Of a stretch of 51,111 nt of DNA, positions 7,542 through 17,707 are shown one piece after another (positions within the stretch are counted from its first letter, which is position 1; the number at the start of each line of letters is the position of its first letter). The notes beneath the pieces were generated by a model. The model searched no databases. It had not been told where the DNA came from and saw nothing but the letters and a program-made list of their open reading frames with translations. This DNA is from an uncultured Ruminococcus sp. (GTDB lineage: Bacteria > Bacillota > Clostridia > Oscillospirales > CAG-272). The stretch covers positions 1 through 51,111 of the forward strand of contig CACWOQ010000010.1 in assembly GCA_902762505.1 (NCBI GenBank). The letters are read 5' to 3'. A program made the translations under genes and the position numbers.

Positions 7542-10163
7542 TCATCTTTGAGTTTCGTTTTTATTCATCGCCGAAACGGGCGCCATAGACGCAAGTCTTA
7601 TCAGCGGTATCGAGATCGCGACAGCAGTAATGATTATCGCGGTTATCGCCATCATCAGAAGCGTTCCCGGATTTATAACGAGTGAATAGAAGTGATAAGA
7701 ATAGTTTGAAGAAATGCCGGCGTTTATCACCGGGAAAAGTATCAGGACAAGTATAAGCGATATTACAAGCGCAGATCCGGTTATAATCGCGCCTTCGATA
7801 CCGAACGCCTTGAACGTGTCAATACCGCGCGCGCCCATGCCGCGCAGGATCCCGATCTGTCTGCTTTCGAGCTTTACTGACGCCGAAATGAACGAGAAGA
7901 GAAGCAGAGCGGCGACTGCGGAAAGCATGATAAGCGTCCGCGTCAGAGTCTGCGCCAGTACGCCGAGCGTGGACATATAACCGGCGTAATCCGAATAAAA
8001 CAGAGTATCCGGATGCGCTCCGATTACTCTGAGCTGGCGCAGCAGCCTGATATTCGCGCCGACCGAGCCTCTTTTGTCGACAGACACACCGTATACGGGC
8101 AGAGAATCGTCAACGAACTGACGGAACTGCTGCTGATCGAGATACAAAACGCTTGAATCGCCTTTGATTACGGCTGATATATGCATATCGTTTATCGCTA
8201 TGCTCGTCTTGTCGCCCGAGCCTACGGATTCGGATTTTTTCTGCTTAATAATGTAATCGTTTGCTTCCCGGTTGAATTTTTCAAGCGAAGCTTTGATCTC
8301 GGATCCGGACGAAGGCTCGGTGTTGAAAAGCTTTCTGTACACCGCTTCGTCTATTGCGTATCCGTTCTGTCCGTCGTCGTAAATAACGGCGTCGGACGGC
8401 GTACGCGCGGAAACCGCGGATATTCTGAAGGCTCTTGCATCGCCGACGCTTTCGAGAACGGCTGTCATAAGACGGGTGTTTTCTATACGCACGCCAACGT
8501 GATCGGCAGTCACGTACACGAACCCGTCGCCCGTCGAAAGTCTGTCTTTGTATTCATCCGGCAGCGCGGAGTAGCTGTCGCCGTATGTTTTGATCCGCAG
8601 ATCCGCTTTATAATACAGCGAAAGGTCTGCTTTCTTTATCCCGCAGATCCTCAGCGTGTCGCCGGAATACTTAAACGTTTTTCCTATCAGATCCGCGTAT
8701 GAATTCACTCCCTTGTATACTACGCGGTCGAGCAGATACTGCGCGGCGACGGACGATATAACGGCGTCCTCCTGCTTCTCCGGCAGAGCTCCTTCTTCGA
8801 GATCGTCCTCCGTCAGCACGTCATTTCCGCACTGCAAAAGTCCGTAGAAATAACGGAAGGGGCTGTCGGCGCCGGGTGTTCTCCCCGAATCTCCGTCGAT
8901 GAACACGGGCGTATCGATACCGTAATAAACGGGTGAAACGGTGTCGGATACGGATTTGAGATAGTCTATATCGTCATCCGAAAACTCTGTGTCCGAAAGA
9001 TATTCCCCGTCTTTGCAAACGAGCAGCTGCTGCCTTTTGTCCGAGTTTATCGTTTTTGCCATGGCTCGGTCTGAATCATAAAACCTGAATACTCCCACGA
9101 CGGCAGACAGAAACAGCGCGAGAACGAGCATGATAACTGTCATCACAAGTCTGAATTTCTTATGCTTGAGCATGGATAACGAAAGCTTCAGACCGACAGA
9201 TAACGGCATCCTCGCTCCGATCAACGATATCGGCGCCTCGGTCTCCGGCTCGGGTCTGTAAGGGAAGTAATAGCTTGAATTGCCCTCCTGGCGCAGCTCT
9301 ACGGCGTTTTTGACGTGAATGTTCATCGATTTCACTTTCGCCGTATCGGATTCGTTTATTATATACGTATCGCGTTCCGAACGCGCAAGCACCGCGTTTA
9401 TTTCGTCGAGCGCGGGCTCGTCCAGCTTCTTTCCCGCAGGCACGCGGACAAGTCTGTCGCCCACGGTGTCGATCGCCGGTTCGTACAGATCCGTAGTCCT
9501 GACGAGATCCTTGTGGACTCTTCCGTCCTTAATCTCAATGACACGGTCGCCGATCTCGTCGGCGATATCTCTGTCGTGCGTGACGATGATGACGAGCTTT
9601 GTTTTGGAAAGATCCTTGAAAACAGAGAACATCTCGCGCCCTGTTTTTGAGTCGAGGTTTCCCGTCGGCTCGTCGGCTACGATCATTTTCGGGTCCTTGA
9701 CAAGAGCGCGCGCTATAGCGGCGCGCTGCGCCTGACCTCCGGAGATCTCATTCGGCTTTCTGTCGCTGATCTCGTCAAGCCCGAGGTATGAGATCACCTC
9801 CTGCAGTCGCTTGTCGTCCGTCTTGCTTTGCAGACCGAGCGCAAGCGCTATATTCTGTTTAACGTTGAGCGTCGGGAGTAGGTTGTAATCCTGAAACACT
9901 ACGCCGACGTACGTGTTTCTGTACGAATCCAGCTGTGAACGGCTGAAATTCGAAAAGCTGTTGCCGAAAAGGAAGATCTCTCCGCGGTCCGGCGTGTCGA
10001 GAGCTGCGATCATGTTCAACAGCGTTGATTTACCGCCGCCCGACCGTCCTACGATGAATACGAGACCTTTATCGGGAAAAGAGAGCGATACGTCGTTCAG
10101 AGCGCGCTGAGTCACTCCGTTTTTCGTTCTGTACGTTTTTGATATATTTCGAAGTTCTAACAT
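7542..10163 (-). CDS. ABC transporter ATPase-FtsX permease fusion (MacB type), second of pair
   Basis: An 873-residue fusion of a LolD/MacB-type ATPase with an FtsX-like permease. The ATPase occupies about residues 1-230: Walker A GRSGGGKST (39-47), signature ISGGQAQRAAIARAL and Walker B MIVADEPTGNLD. A linker leads to transmembrane helix 1 at about 340-365, a large extracytoplasmic region (about 370-730), then three C-terminal helices containing LRGMGARG, typical of FtsX permeases. Such transporters usually do mechanotransmission or export (lipoproteins, peptides, antibiotics) rather than sugar uptake. The gene lies 12 bp after its paralogue and 11 bp before the rhamnosidase lipoprotein. Its GGAG ribosome site overlaps the upstream stop. 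The substrate is unknown. Confidence 0.88.
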   Translation of the reverse strand: MLELRNISKTYRTKNGVTQRALNDVSLSFPDKGLVFIVGRSGGGKSTLLNMIAALDTPDRGEIFLFGNSFSNFSRSQLDSYRNTYVGVVFQDYNLLPTLNVKQNIALALGLQSKTDDKRLQEVISYLGLDEISDRKPNEISGGQAQRAAIARALVKDPKMIVADEPTGNLDSKTGREMFSVFKDLSKTKLVIIVTHDRDIADEIGDRVIEIKDGRVHKDLVRTTDLYEPAIDTVGDRLVRVPAGKKLDEPALDEINAVLARSERDTYIINESDTAKVKSMNIHVKNAVELRQEGNSSYYFPYRPEPETEAPISLIGARMPLSVGLKLSLSMLKHKKFRLVMTVIMLVLALFLSAVVGVFRFYDSDRAMAKTINSDKRQQLLVCKDGEYLSDTEFSDDDIDYLKSVSDTVSPVYYGIDTPVFIDGDSGRTPGADSPFRYFYGLLQCGNDVLTEDDLEEGALPEKQEDAVISSVAAQYLLDRVVYKGVNSYADLIGKTFKYSGDTLRICGIKKADLSLYYKADLRIKTYGDSYSALPDEYKDRLSTGDGFVYVTADHVGVRIENTRLMTAVLESVGDARAFRISAVSARTPSDAVIYDDGQNGYAIDEAVYRKLFNTEPSSGSEIKASLEKFNREANDYIIKQKKSESVGSGDKTSIAINDMHISAVIKGDSSVLYLDQQQFRQFVDDSLPVYGVSVDKRGSVGANIRLLRQLRVIGAHPDTLFYSDYAGYMSTLGVLAQTLTRTLIMLSAVAALLLFSFISASVKLESRQIGILRGMGARGIDTFKAFGIEGAIITGSALVISLILVLILFPVINAGISSNYSYHFYSLVINPGTLLMMAITAIIITAVAISIPLIRLASMAPVSAMNKNETQR

Positions 10164-10175
10164 CGTTCTGTCTCC

Positions 10176-12872
10176 TTAAATCGATCTGATAACGTCGATC
10201 GGCTGCTTCTTTATGACGCCGCGCAGTATCGGGAAGGCGATCACGGTAAGAAACAGCGTGAATATGAACAGCGACAAAAGAAATTCCGGTATTCCGAACG
10301 AGACCCACGCGATCTTCTGCATCATGATGCTGCCGATAAGATCGTTTATGGCGGAAACTGCCCTGCCGGCGATCAACGCGGCGATCACGGACACGAGCAG
10401 ATCAAGAATGCCGAGTTCGATATAAAATACCTTTGCCGTTACAAAGCCGCTCGTTCCGAGCGCACGCATGATCCCGAGCTCTTTACTGCGCTCTTTGACA
10501 AGCAGAAGAAGGAAATTAAGAATTATAATGAACAGGAATACGGCGACGACCGCGGATAATACGAGCAGGAACACGCTGACCTCATGCATGGTATCCACAC
10601 GATCAATGACGCTGTCAAACAGGACGGAGCTGATATCAAGCTCGTGCTTGCGCGCAAGCTTTGTGACTTCTGCCGTATTCATGTTGTATGCCGTGAGATA
10701 GACCGAATCGGGCGTAAGAGCCGCGCCGGCGTCTTCCGGCATTGAATCCCGGCTCAGCACGTACGTTTCATCTTCGTCATGATAACCCGCTACGCGCATG
10801 ACCTGTTTTTCGGAGGAATACGGATTTTCCCATGAATAATTGACGTATCCATACGGTTCAATATAGATCTCAAAAATAAGATCCGTATCGTAAAGACCTG
10901 TGAATTCCTGACCTTTGCCCTTTTTTTCCTCAGACACCGCTTTTTCAAGCTCGTAATATACGGATTTCGGAACGATTATCTCGTTTTTCGAAAGTTCCCG
11001 GTCAAACGGACGTCCGTCCGGATAATACGCGTCAGCCATAACGGACTGTTTGTCATACGAAAAGGCGCCCCATGAGCTGTAAAGGTTGTTCTGACCCGAT
11101 TCATCTTCCGGCAAATAAACGTTATAGGAGAATTCGTTTCTCCCGTTCATGTTGATGTATGCGGAAACGGCGGAAGAGAAGCCCTTGTTTGAGATAAGAA
11201 GCTTGTAAACGTCTTTAACGCCTCTGTTCGCGCCGGAAACAAGCATGGTGATCAGATCCTCGACGCCTGTATTGCCCGAAAGCTTCTCGGCGTTTGTCTT
11301 TATGATGCCGGTAATCCTCACGGCTATGTTTTCATCCGATACGCCTATTAGTATCTTTTTGCCGATCATATCCTCGAACGTTTCCGGCTTTGCAAGATAA
11401 TACGCGCCGTGATCGTCCTCGGATACGAATCCGCATGATAAAAGCTCCGTGGCTGAAACGTCGGTCAACGCGGCTTCGTCACTGCCTTCGGGAAATCTTC
11501 CGCAGATAAGGCGGAGACCGGAGTTTGCGGCGTCTTCATATTCAAGAATGCCGGAGAATCCGGACGCGGAGTTCATATCGTCGATATACGACTGCCAGTC
11601 GGCAATATTGAACTCGCGATTCATCTTCATATCATTGACGGGAAGATATGTTATGGCGGTCCTGTAATGAAGCGCCGGTCTGTGCGAAGAAAACTCTGCG
11701 GCGATCTGTGATGGGTCCATGTCGCTTCCGTAAGTTCTTTCCACGTTGATGAAATCGAGACCGTATTTGTTTACGGTATTCGATATTATCTTTCTTTCGT
11801 TTGTGAGCGACATAGATAAACCGATATTGAGTATGGTCATGCATATGAGGGATACGATAAGCGTTACGATGAATCTCGCCTTGCGCTTTTTCACGTTCGC
11901 GCCCGCCTGACCGAGGCAGTTTCTGAAGCTCATCGAAGCGTGCTTGAACACGGGCGGCTCCGTCGGCTGCGGTGCGGTCTCCGTATGAGGAGCGAAATCG
12001 CCCGGGCTGTAGCCCTCGTCTATTTCGTCTATCGTGTCCGGATACGCGAGCACAACGTGCTGTTTATCGGTCTCAAAGGTGAGGTAGTTGTCCTCGTTCT
12101 CGCGCAGCGTTGATTCGGCTTCCTCCATTGTAAGCCTGTGCCCGGCCTTTACGAACATTATATTGTCTCTTATGAATTTCGTATCGGCGTCGGCGGAATG
12201 CCTGATCCTGTCAATATCTCCGGTTATGACGCCGTCCTGCATGAAGATTATCCTGTCGCCGTATTTGTACGCTATTTCTCTGTCATGCGTGACGACGATG
12301 ACAAGGCGCGATTTGCTTATTTTTTTCAGCGAGACGAAAAGATCGTCGCCGGTCACCGAATCAAGAGATCCCGACGGCTCGTCGGCTAAGATAACCTCGG
12401 GACGCTTTACGAGCGCGCGTGCGATCGCGACGCGCTGTCTCTGACCGCCCGACAGCTCTGAGGGCTTTCTGTATCCGAGACCCGACAAGCCGACGGCTGA
12501 TAACGCTTCGTCGATGCTTTCTATATCGGTATTTCCGTTCTGAAGACGGAGCGCAAGCTCTATGTTTTCGTATACCGTCCTGTTTTCGATTATATTGAAG
12601 TTCTGAAAAACGAACCCGACGTACGTGTTTCTGTAATCGTCGAATTTTCTTGAATTGAATGATGAAAAAGGAACGCCGTTGATTATAACGTCGCCTGAGG
12701 TCGGCTTGTCAAGGCCGCCGAGAATATTCAAAAGCGTTGATTTTCCGCACCCGGATTTTCCGAGTATCATTACCATGCCGGTCTGCGGAAAGTCTATCGA
12801 TATCCCGCAAAGAGCCTTTACGGCGAGTTTTCCTTTTCCGTAGGTTTTTGTTATATTTCTTATCTGCAGCAT
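10176..12872 (-). CDS. ABC transporter ATPase-FtsX permease fusion (MacB type), first of pair
   Basis: This 898-residue paralogue of the next gene has the same order of parts. The ATPase has Walker A GKSGCGKST (38-46), signature LSGGQRQRVAIARAL and Walker B VILADEPSGSLD. The first transmembrane helix (about 328-352) is followed by a large outside domain and three C-terminal helices with LGIMRALGTSGF. MacB-like proteins act as dimers, so the two adjacent, diverged copies may form a heterodimer. It is the first gene of the minus-strand operon, with promoter at 12918-12946 and ribosome site AAAGGA 8 bases before the ATG at 12872. No peptide-sensing two-component pair lies next to it, so there is no direct hint of bacitracin-type resistance. 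Confidence 0.88.
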   Translation of the reverse strand: MLQIRNITKTYGKGKLAVKALCGISIDFPQTGMVMILGKSGCGKSTLLNILGGLDKPTSGDVIINGVPFSSFNSRKFDDYRNTYVGFVFQNFNIIENRTVYENIELALRLQNGNTDIESIDEALSAVGLSGLGYRKPSELSGGQRQRVAIARALVKRPEVILADEPSGSLDSVTGDDLFVSLKKISKSRLVIVVTHDREIAYKYGDRIIFMQDGVITGDIDRIRHSADADTKFIRDNIMFVKAGHRLTMEEAESTLRENEDNYLTFETDKQHVVLAYPDTIDEIDEGYSPGDFAPHTETAPQPTEPPVFKHASMSFRNCLGQAGANVKKRKARFIVTLIVSLICMTILNIGLSMSLTNERKIISNTVNKYGLDFINVERTYGSDMDPSQIAAEFSSHRPALHYRTAITYLPVNDMKMNREFNIADWQSYIDDMNSASGFSGILEYEDAANSGLRLICGRFPEGSDEAALTDVSATELLSCGFVSEDDHGAYYLAKPETFEDMIGKKILIGVSDENIAVRITGIIKTNAEKLSGNTGVEDLITMLVSGANRGVKDVYKLLISNKGFSSAVSAYINMNGRNEFSYNVYLPEDESGQNNLYSSWGAFSYDKQSVMADAYYPDGRPFDRELSKNEIIVPKSVYYELEKAVSEEKKGKGQEFTGLYDTDLIFEIYIEPYGYVNYSWENPYSSEKQVMRVAGYHDEDETYVLSRDSMPEDAGAALTPDSVYLTAYNMNTAEVTKLARKHELDISSVLFDSVIDRVDTMHEVSVFLLVLSAVVAVFLFIIILNFLLLLVKERSKELGIMRALGTSGFVTAKVFYIELGILDLLVSVIAALIAGRAVSAINDLIGSIMMQKIAWVSFGIPEFLLSLFIFTLFLTVIAFPILRGVIKKQPIDVIRSI

Positions 12873-12917
12873 TATAAGTATCCTTTCATACGGTCAGTTT
12901 AGCCGTGATGCGTATCT

Positions 12918-12946
12918 ATCATATCATATACGTATGAAATTGTCAA
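12918..12946 (-). promoter_or_regulatory. sigma-A promoter of ABC/rhamnosidase operon
   Basis: On the minus strand there is TTGACA (12946-12941), a 17-bp spacer and TATGAT (12923-12918). The predicted leader is about 40 bases before the ATG at 12872. Confidence 0.8.
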
Positions 12947-12989
12947 CCGCCCATATGTTAACACGTAAGCCTCTATTTAAAAAAAAGAC

Positions 12990-13018
12990 TTGTTTTTTCA
13001 TTTTTTATATGGTATACT
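12990..13018 (+). promoter_or_regulatory. sigma-A promoter of GH78/nucleosidase operon
   Basis: TTGTTT (12990-12995), a 17-bp spacer and TATACT (13013-13018). Transcription would begin near 13025, which rules out the in-frame upstream ATG at 12934 and supports the start at 13051. Confidence 0.75.
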
Positions 13019-13050
13019 CGGATTTGAATAAGACAGGAACGGTAAAAGAC

Positions 13051-15726
13051 ATGAAAATCACAGACCTTCAGTGCGAACATATGCCCGCTGTGCATTCGGC
13101 GGGCAGCCCGGACGTATACTGCATAAACACAAACGAGCCGCATTTCTCGTTTAAAACAGACGGGATCGAAGCGGACGCCGCGGTGCGATCTTATAAGCTT
13201 ATCGTAAGCTCATCGGCAGAGCTTTGCGCCGACGGCGTAGGCGATATGTACAATACGGGCACCGTACAGGGATCGGATATATTCGATATTCCGTACGCGG
13301 GAAAAGAGCTTTTGCCTCGAAGCATATATTATTTTAAAGCGTACGTGATGGTCGGAAAGACCGCGCTGAAAAGCCAGACCGGCGTTTTCGCCACAGGAAT
13401 CGGAGTCACCGGCAGGCTTGCCGATCATTTTATAACTGCGCCGGAGGGTCATCTTGTCCCATCGACTGAATCTGCCGGTCACGGCGGTGCGCCGGCACCG
13501 TATTTCAGACGCGACTTCAAGCTTGACAGAAAGCCTGTGTCTGTTTACGCGTACGTCACCGCCCTCGGTATATTCGAAATGTTTATTAACGGAGAACGCG
13601 TGGGCGACACGCATTTCGATCCGGGATTCACCGATTATCACAAAACGCTGCAATACAGATTCTTTGACGTTACGCGTTTTTTCAGGAACGGACAGAACAC
13701 GGTCGGCGCAGTCGTTGGCGACGGTTGGTACAGATCGAATCTCAGCTCCGTCGGACGCGACGTTTTCGGCGACAGGAGCGCTTTTTCGGCATATTTTTAC
13801 GCAATATACGACGACGGATCGTATGATGAATTCTTTACCGACGATAAATGGGAATGCGCGTCCGGCGCTTATATTTACACCGACAATCAGAACGGCGAGT
13901 ACTACGACAGCAGACTTGAGCGCGCCGGCAGATTCGAGCCCGGTCATAACGATTACGGATGGGCGGCGGCGTGCCGTTACCGTCCGCCGTTCATTCACGG
14001 AACGAAGCTCGTGCCGGCGACCGGTCCCGCGGTAAAAGTAAACGAGATCATAAAGCCCGTATCTGTCAGCCGGGCGGGCGACGATTATGTTGTCGACATG
14101 GGAGTCAACATGGTCGGCGTCGCGTCGGTAAAGCTCAGATGCGACGCGGGAACGCGTATAGTCATACGCCACGGAGAAATGCTTAACGACTCGGATAAGG
14201 GAGTAAGAGGATGCGACGGCGATAAGGGCACCGTTTATACAGCCAATCTGAGGACCGCCGAGGCAAAGGACACGTATATCTGCCGCGGATACGACGATAT
14301 GTATATCCCTCATTTCACGTTTCACGGGTTCAGATATTTACAGATAAGCGGTCTGCCTTATGAACCGAGCCTCGATGATATCCTCGGTCACGTTATGTAT
14401 TCCGCCTGCCGCGCGACAGGTTCCGTAACGACCGGAGATTCCGATATCAACAAGCTGATTTCAAATATTCTGAGAGGACAGAAGGGCAATTTCTTCAGCC
14501 TGCCGACGGACTGTCCGCAGAGAGACGAGCGGCTCGGGTGGACCGGCGACGCTCAGGTCTACTGCAAATCGGCGAATTACGCGATGGACTGCGCGGAGTT
14601 TTATAAAAAATATCTGCGTGACGTGACCGACGATCAGAAACCGAACGGTTCTGTCACCGATATCGCGCCGATGATCCGGACCAAGCAGGGATATGACCTC
14701 ACCGGCAACGGAAACGCCGCGTGGGGAGATGCGATCTTCACCATCCCTTATCACGTGTACAGATTCTACGGAGACAAACGCGTCCTTTCCGATAACTATC
14801 CCCAAGCAGAGGCTTATTTTTCGTACCTTCTTTCAACAACAAACGGGCTGCTTCGTCCCGACGCCGGCTACGGCGACTGGCTTTCGGTCGGAGCCGATAC
14901 CCCGAAGGACGTGCTCGCAACGGCGTTTTTCGCGTACGACGCGTACGTGATGTCGTATATATCCGAGATCCTCGGTATGCGTGAGAGATCGGAATATTAT
15001 AAATCAATGTACGACAAGATCGCCTGCGAGTGGAGAGAATCATATCTTTACGACGACGATAAGATCAAGGGAGACACACAGTGCTGCTATCTGCTCGCGC
15101 TTAAATTCGGACTTGTAAAAGGCGAAGCGAAGGACCGCGCGGTTTCTCATCTTTTGAGGAAAATAAATGACGCGGACTGCCATCTCAGCACCGGATTCGT
15201 CGGCGTCGGCTACCTTCTGCCCGTGCTTTGCGACGCCGGTCACGCCGACGTTGCATACGATATTCTTTGCCGGACAACTTATCCGTCATGGCTGTATTCC
15301 GTCAGAAACGGCGCGACTACCGTTTGGGAGAGATGGAACAGCTATACGCAGGAGGAAGGCTTCGGCAGCGTTTCGATGAATTCGTTCAACCACTATTCGC
15401 TCGGCAGCTGCAGCGAATGGATGTATGAATATATGCTCGGCATCAAACCGGTATCCGCCGGCTTCGGAAGATTTTTGTACAAGCCTTATCCCGACAAGCG
15501 CATAGGATACGCTTCGGGCTCTTATGACGGAGCTTGCGGAAAGATCGTTTCCGAATGGAAGTTCAACGGTCATTGCTTCGATATGAAGCTCACCGTCCCC
15601 GTCAATTCCGTCGCCGTGGTACTGCCGGACGAAAAACTGTACGTCGCCGAGGGCAGAACGTCCGTCCCCGTCGACGGTATGCTTGAGCTCGGTTCCGGAG
15701 TCCATACGTTCAGACTGCTTCTGTAA
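13051..15726 (+). CDS. cytosolic GH78 alpha-L-rhamnosidase
   Basis: An 891-residue intracellular alpha-L-rhamnosidase with no signal peptide. The chosen ATG has AGGAAC 10 bases upstream, begins MKITDLQCEHM and lies just after the promoter; an in-frame ATG 39 codons earlier falls before the promoter. An N-terminal Ig-like domain is followed by a jelly-roll domain with FEMFINGERVGD (about 175-185), an inter-domain sandwich, and the (alpha/alpha)6 catalytic domain bearing CPQRDERLGWTGD (acid pair Asp492/Glu493) and TTVWERWNSY (Glu760). Family length is typical. First gene of an operon with the surface protein, nucleosidase and unrecognised large protein. It probably cleaves rhamnosides after import, complementing the surface enzyme at 4238-7531. 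Confidence 0.9.
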   Translation: MKITDLQCEHMPAVHSAGSPDVYCINTNEPHFSFKTDGIEADAAVRSYKLIVSSSAELCADGVGDMYNTGTVQGSDIFDIPYAGKELLPRSIYYFKAYVMVGKTALKSQTGVFATGIGVTGRLADHFITAPEGHLVPSTESAGHGGAPAPYFRRDFKLDRKPVSVYAYVTALGIFEMFINGERVGDTHFDPGFTDYHKTLQYRFFDVTRFFRNGQNTVGAVVGDGWYRSNLSSVGRDVFGDRSAFSAYFYAIYDDGSYDEFFTDDKWECASGAYIYTDNQNGEYYDSRLERAGRFEPGHNDYGWAAACRYRPPFIHGTKLVPATGPAVKVNEIIKPVSVSRAGDDYVVDMGVNMVGVASVKLRCDAGTRIVIRHGEMLNDSDKGVRGCDGDKGTVYTANLRTAEAKDTYICRGYDDMYIPHFTFHGFRYLQISGLPYEPSLDDILGHVMYSACRATGSVTTGDSDINKLISNILRGQKGNFFSLPTDCPQRDERLGWTGDAQVYCKSANYAMDCAEFYKKYLRDVTDDQKPNGSVTDIAPMIRTKQGYDLTGNGNAAWGDAIFTIPYHVYRFYGDKRVLSDNYPQAEAYFSYLLSTTNGLLRPDAGYGDWLSVGADTPKDVLATAFFAYDAYVMSYISEILGMRERSEYYKSMYDKIACEWRESYLYDDDKIKGDTQCCYLLALKFGLVKGEAKDRAVSHLLRKINDADCHLSTGFVGVGYLLPVLCDAGHADVAYDILCRTTYPSWLYSVRNGATTVWERWNSYTQEEGFGSVSMNSFNHYSLGSCSEWMYEYMLGIKPVSAGFGRFLYKPYPDKRIGYASGSYDGACGKIVSEWKFNGHCFDMKLTVPVNSVAVVLPDEKLYVAEGRTSVPVDGMLELGSGVHTFRLLL

Positions 15727-15742
15727 AGGAGGGAAATCCGTA

Positions 15743-17695
15743 TTGAAAAAAACGACCGTTTTGATATTCGTTTTCATAACAGCCGTCCTTCTGTCTTTTG
15801 CGTGCCGCGCCGACGGAGCCTATATATCGAATCAGAACGGCGAAACGGAACGCGCGTCGCTTAACGACGTGCTCAGCGTTAATACTGATGAGGATATGAC
15901 AGGCGGCTATATAACGTGGTACGCGGACGGAGCCGCGCTTCCGGATACGGCCGACACTCTGAAGGTGACGGCTGAAATGCTCGGAAAAACGATCACGGCT
16001 TCAGTCACCGTCAACGGCACTTCCGTGACGACGGCGCCCGTTAAAATAGCAGCAGGCGCGCCCGCGCTCGAGTTTTCAGGTAATCCCGGCGACTACTCCG
16101 CGTATCTGACCTGGTCCGGCAAGGGAAACGGATCAGATATAACAAAGTACGAAATCTCATACGCTCTGTCCGCTTCGCCCGACGTTACGGTAAAAACGAT
16201 AACGATCGATCCGGAAAGCAGCGGATACACGCTGACAGGCCTGTCCGGCGGATCTGAGCATATAATCAAGCTGACGGCTTATAACGAAGCCGGGAGCACA
16301 TCGGTAACAATAAGGCTGACGCCGAACGATCCGGATCTTGCGACGGCTGTCGCTGTGAAAAACGAAATAGAATCTCTTAATTTCGCAATACATATGGATC
16401 TCGGAAACGATCCGGAGTCCATACGCAACTATCTTTTGTCGTATTTCGGCAGGTATTCGGATTACGGCGTCACCGTCAAGGACGTGATAGTCGATAACGT
16501 CGTACCGGCAGTACGGAAATCCGCGCTTTTGCCCGACGCGCCCGCCGGAAGCTTCTCATACGTTGCGGAGATCGGAAAAGGCGACGTCAGCTTAACGACG
16601 AAATACCTTACCGCGCAGATAGACAATTCTTCTTCCATCGTATTTCTCACCGCCGAAAAATTCAGCGTTCTGCGCGGCGAGAAGCTTACCGTCACTGCAT
16701 CGCTGATAGATATAAATCTTACCGATTTCGAATGGTTCGTCGCGTCATCCTCAAGCGATGAAGGCGTAAGGATCGAATCGTCGAAAACCGACAGATGCGA
16801 GATACCGACTGATAAAGCCGGAGAGTTTTTCGTTTACTGCATCTGCGGCGGCGTATCTTCTTCAAGGCTGAGGATCGTCGTCAACGAGCCGTTCGTACCC
16901 GTGTCCGACGTTGAACTTTCCACCGAAACGCTGACCGCAGGTCAGAGCGGCATACTTCACGCAGACATATATCCGTCTAACGCTACGAACACGTCGATCG
17001 TGTGGAGCATACTGAACGACGGCGGATGCATGGCTGTACTCAACGGCAGAACGGTCACCGCATACGAGCCGGGTACGGTAACGCTGAAAGCGACCGTAAA
17101 AAACGGCGTCGCTGAAGGAGATTACGAAAAAACGTTTTATATCACGGTAAGGCGCAGACCGGACGAGCAGGGAGAACAAACCGACGAAGCGGACGCCAAA
17201 ACCCCGATATCGGAGCTCGAACTCGACTGCTCCGCTATCGCCGGCATAGAAGCGCTGACCGTAAAATACGAAGGCGGTGACGTACAGATAACGCCGGTTT
17301 CCGACGAAACAATAAGGAAAATACTTGAATCGGCTGACGTTGACGCGGATATCAAGGATATGATCGGCGCCGTAAAATTCGTATATGACGCCGGTTCGAT
17401 CGCTCACGAAACGTCGATGAAAATAAAAGGCTACGACGGCAGGGTAACGGTGCTGACAGTAAACGGAAACGGCGGTAAGACCGTTACCGAGCAGACTCCG
17501 GAAAACGGGATCGTTTACGGAAACGCCGTTTCGCCCGACACGGTGATACTGCTTAAAGAAAAGAAGCAGAACGGAAACGGAGCGGCGCTCGCTTTACTGC
17601 TGCTGCCGGCGGCTCCGGTCGCCTTTGCGGCGGTGTTTATAACAGTTATAACCGTTGTTTCAAAAAAATCGAAAATGAATAAAAACGGCAGATAA
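15743..17695 (+). CDS. membrane-anchored surface protein with Ig-like and fibronectin type III domains
   Basis: A 650-residue exported protein starting at TTG 15743, with AAAGGAGGG nine bases upstream; an earlier in-frame ATG lies inside the previous gene and lacks such a site. The signal peptide (1 to about 26) precedes a short Ig-like repeat (about 50-105, GGYITWYADG pattern), an FN3 domain (about 107-195, with ending TAYNEAGSTSVTIRLTP), an unassigned region, and a Big_2-like domain (about 405-490, VELSTETLTAGQ then VWSI). A C-terminal membrane helix (about 606-632) and a positive tail KKSKMNKNGR anchor it. There is no LPxTG. Binding or spacing at the surface is plausible. No enzymatic domain is visible. 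Confidence 0.75.
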   Translation: MKKTTVLIFVFITAVLLSFACRADGAYISNQNGETERASLNDVLSVNTDEDMTGGYITWYADGAALPDTADTLKVTAEMLGKTITASVTVNGTSVTTAPVKIAAGAPALEFSGNPGDYSAYLTWSGKGNGSDITKYEISYALSASPDVTVKTITIDPESSGYTLTGLSGGSEHIIKLTAYNEAGSTSVTIRLTPNDPDLATAVAVKNEIESLNFAIHMDLGNDPESIRNYLLSYFGRYSDYGVTVKDVIVDNVVPAVRKSALLPDAPAGSFSYVAEIGKGDVSLTTKYLTAQIDNSSSIVFLTAEKFSVLRGEKLTVTASLIDINLTDFEWFVASSSSDEGVRIESSKTDRCEIPTDKAGEFFVYCICGGVSSSRLRIVVNEPFVPVSDVELSTETLTAGQSGILHADIYPSNATNTSIVWSILNDGGCMAVLNGRTVTAYEPGTVTLKATVKNGVAEGDYEKTFYITVRRRPDEQGEQTDEADAKTPISELELDCSAIAGIEALTVKYEGGDVQITPVSDETIRKILESADVDADIKDMIGAVKFVYDAGSIAHETSMKIKGYDGRVTVLTVNGNGGKTVTEQTPENGIVYGNAVSPDTVILLKEKKQNGNGAALALLLLPAAPVAFAAVFITVITVVSKKSKMNKNGR

Positions 17696-17707
17696 AGAGG
17701 TGTTGAC

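Noticed and set aside
12934..13050. Longer form of the cytosolic rhamnosidase starting at 12934
   Set aside because: The promoter at 12990-13018 lies inside that extension, and ATG 13051 has a proper ribosome site. The extra 39 residues do not look like a signal peptide of the usual form.
15743..15820. Lipoprotein signal in the FN3/Ig surface protein
   Set aside because: The sequence before Cys21 is LSFAC, which does not fit a lipobox at -3 and -2. A C-terminal membrane anchor is present instead.
17696..17707. SAM- or SAH-responsive riboswitch before mtnN
   Set aside because: The gap to the preceding gene is only 12 bases.
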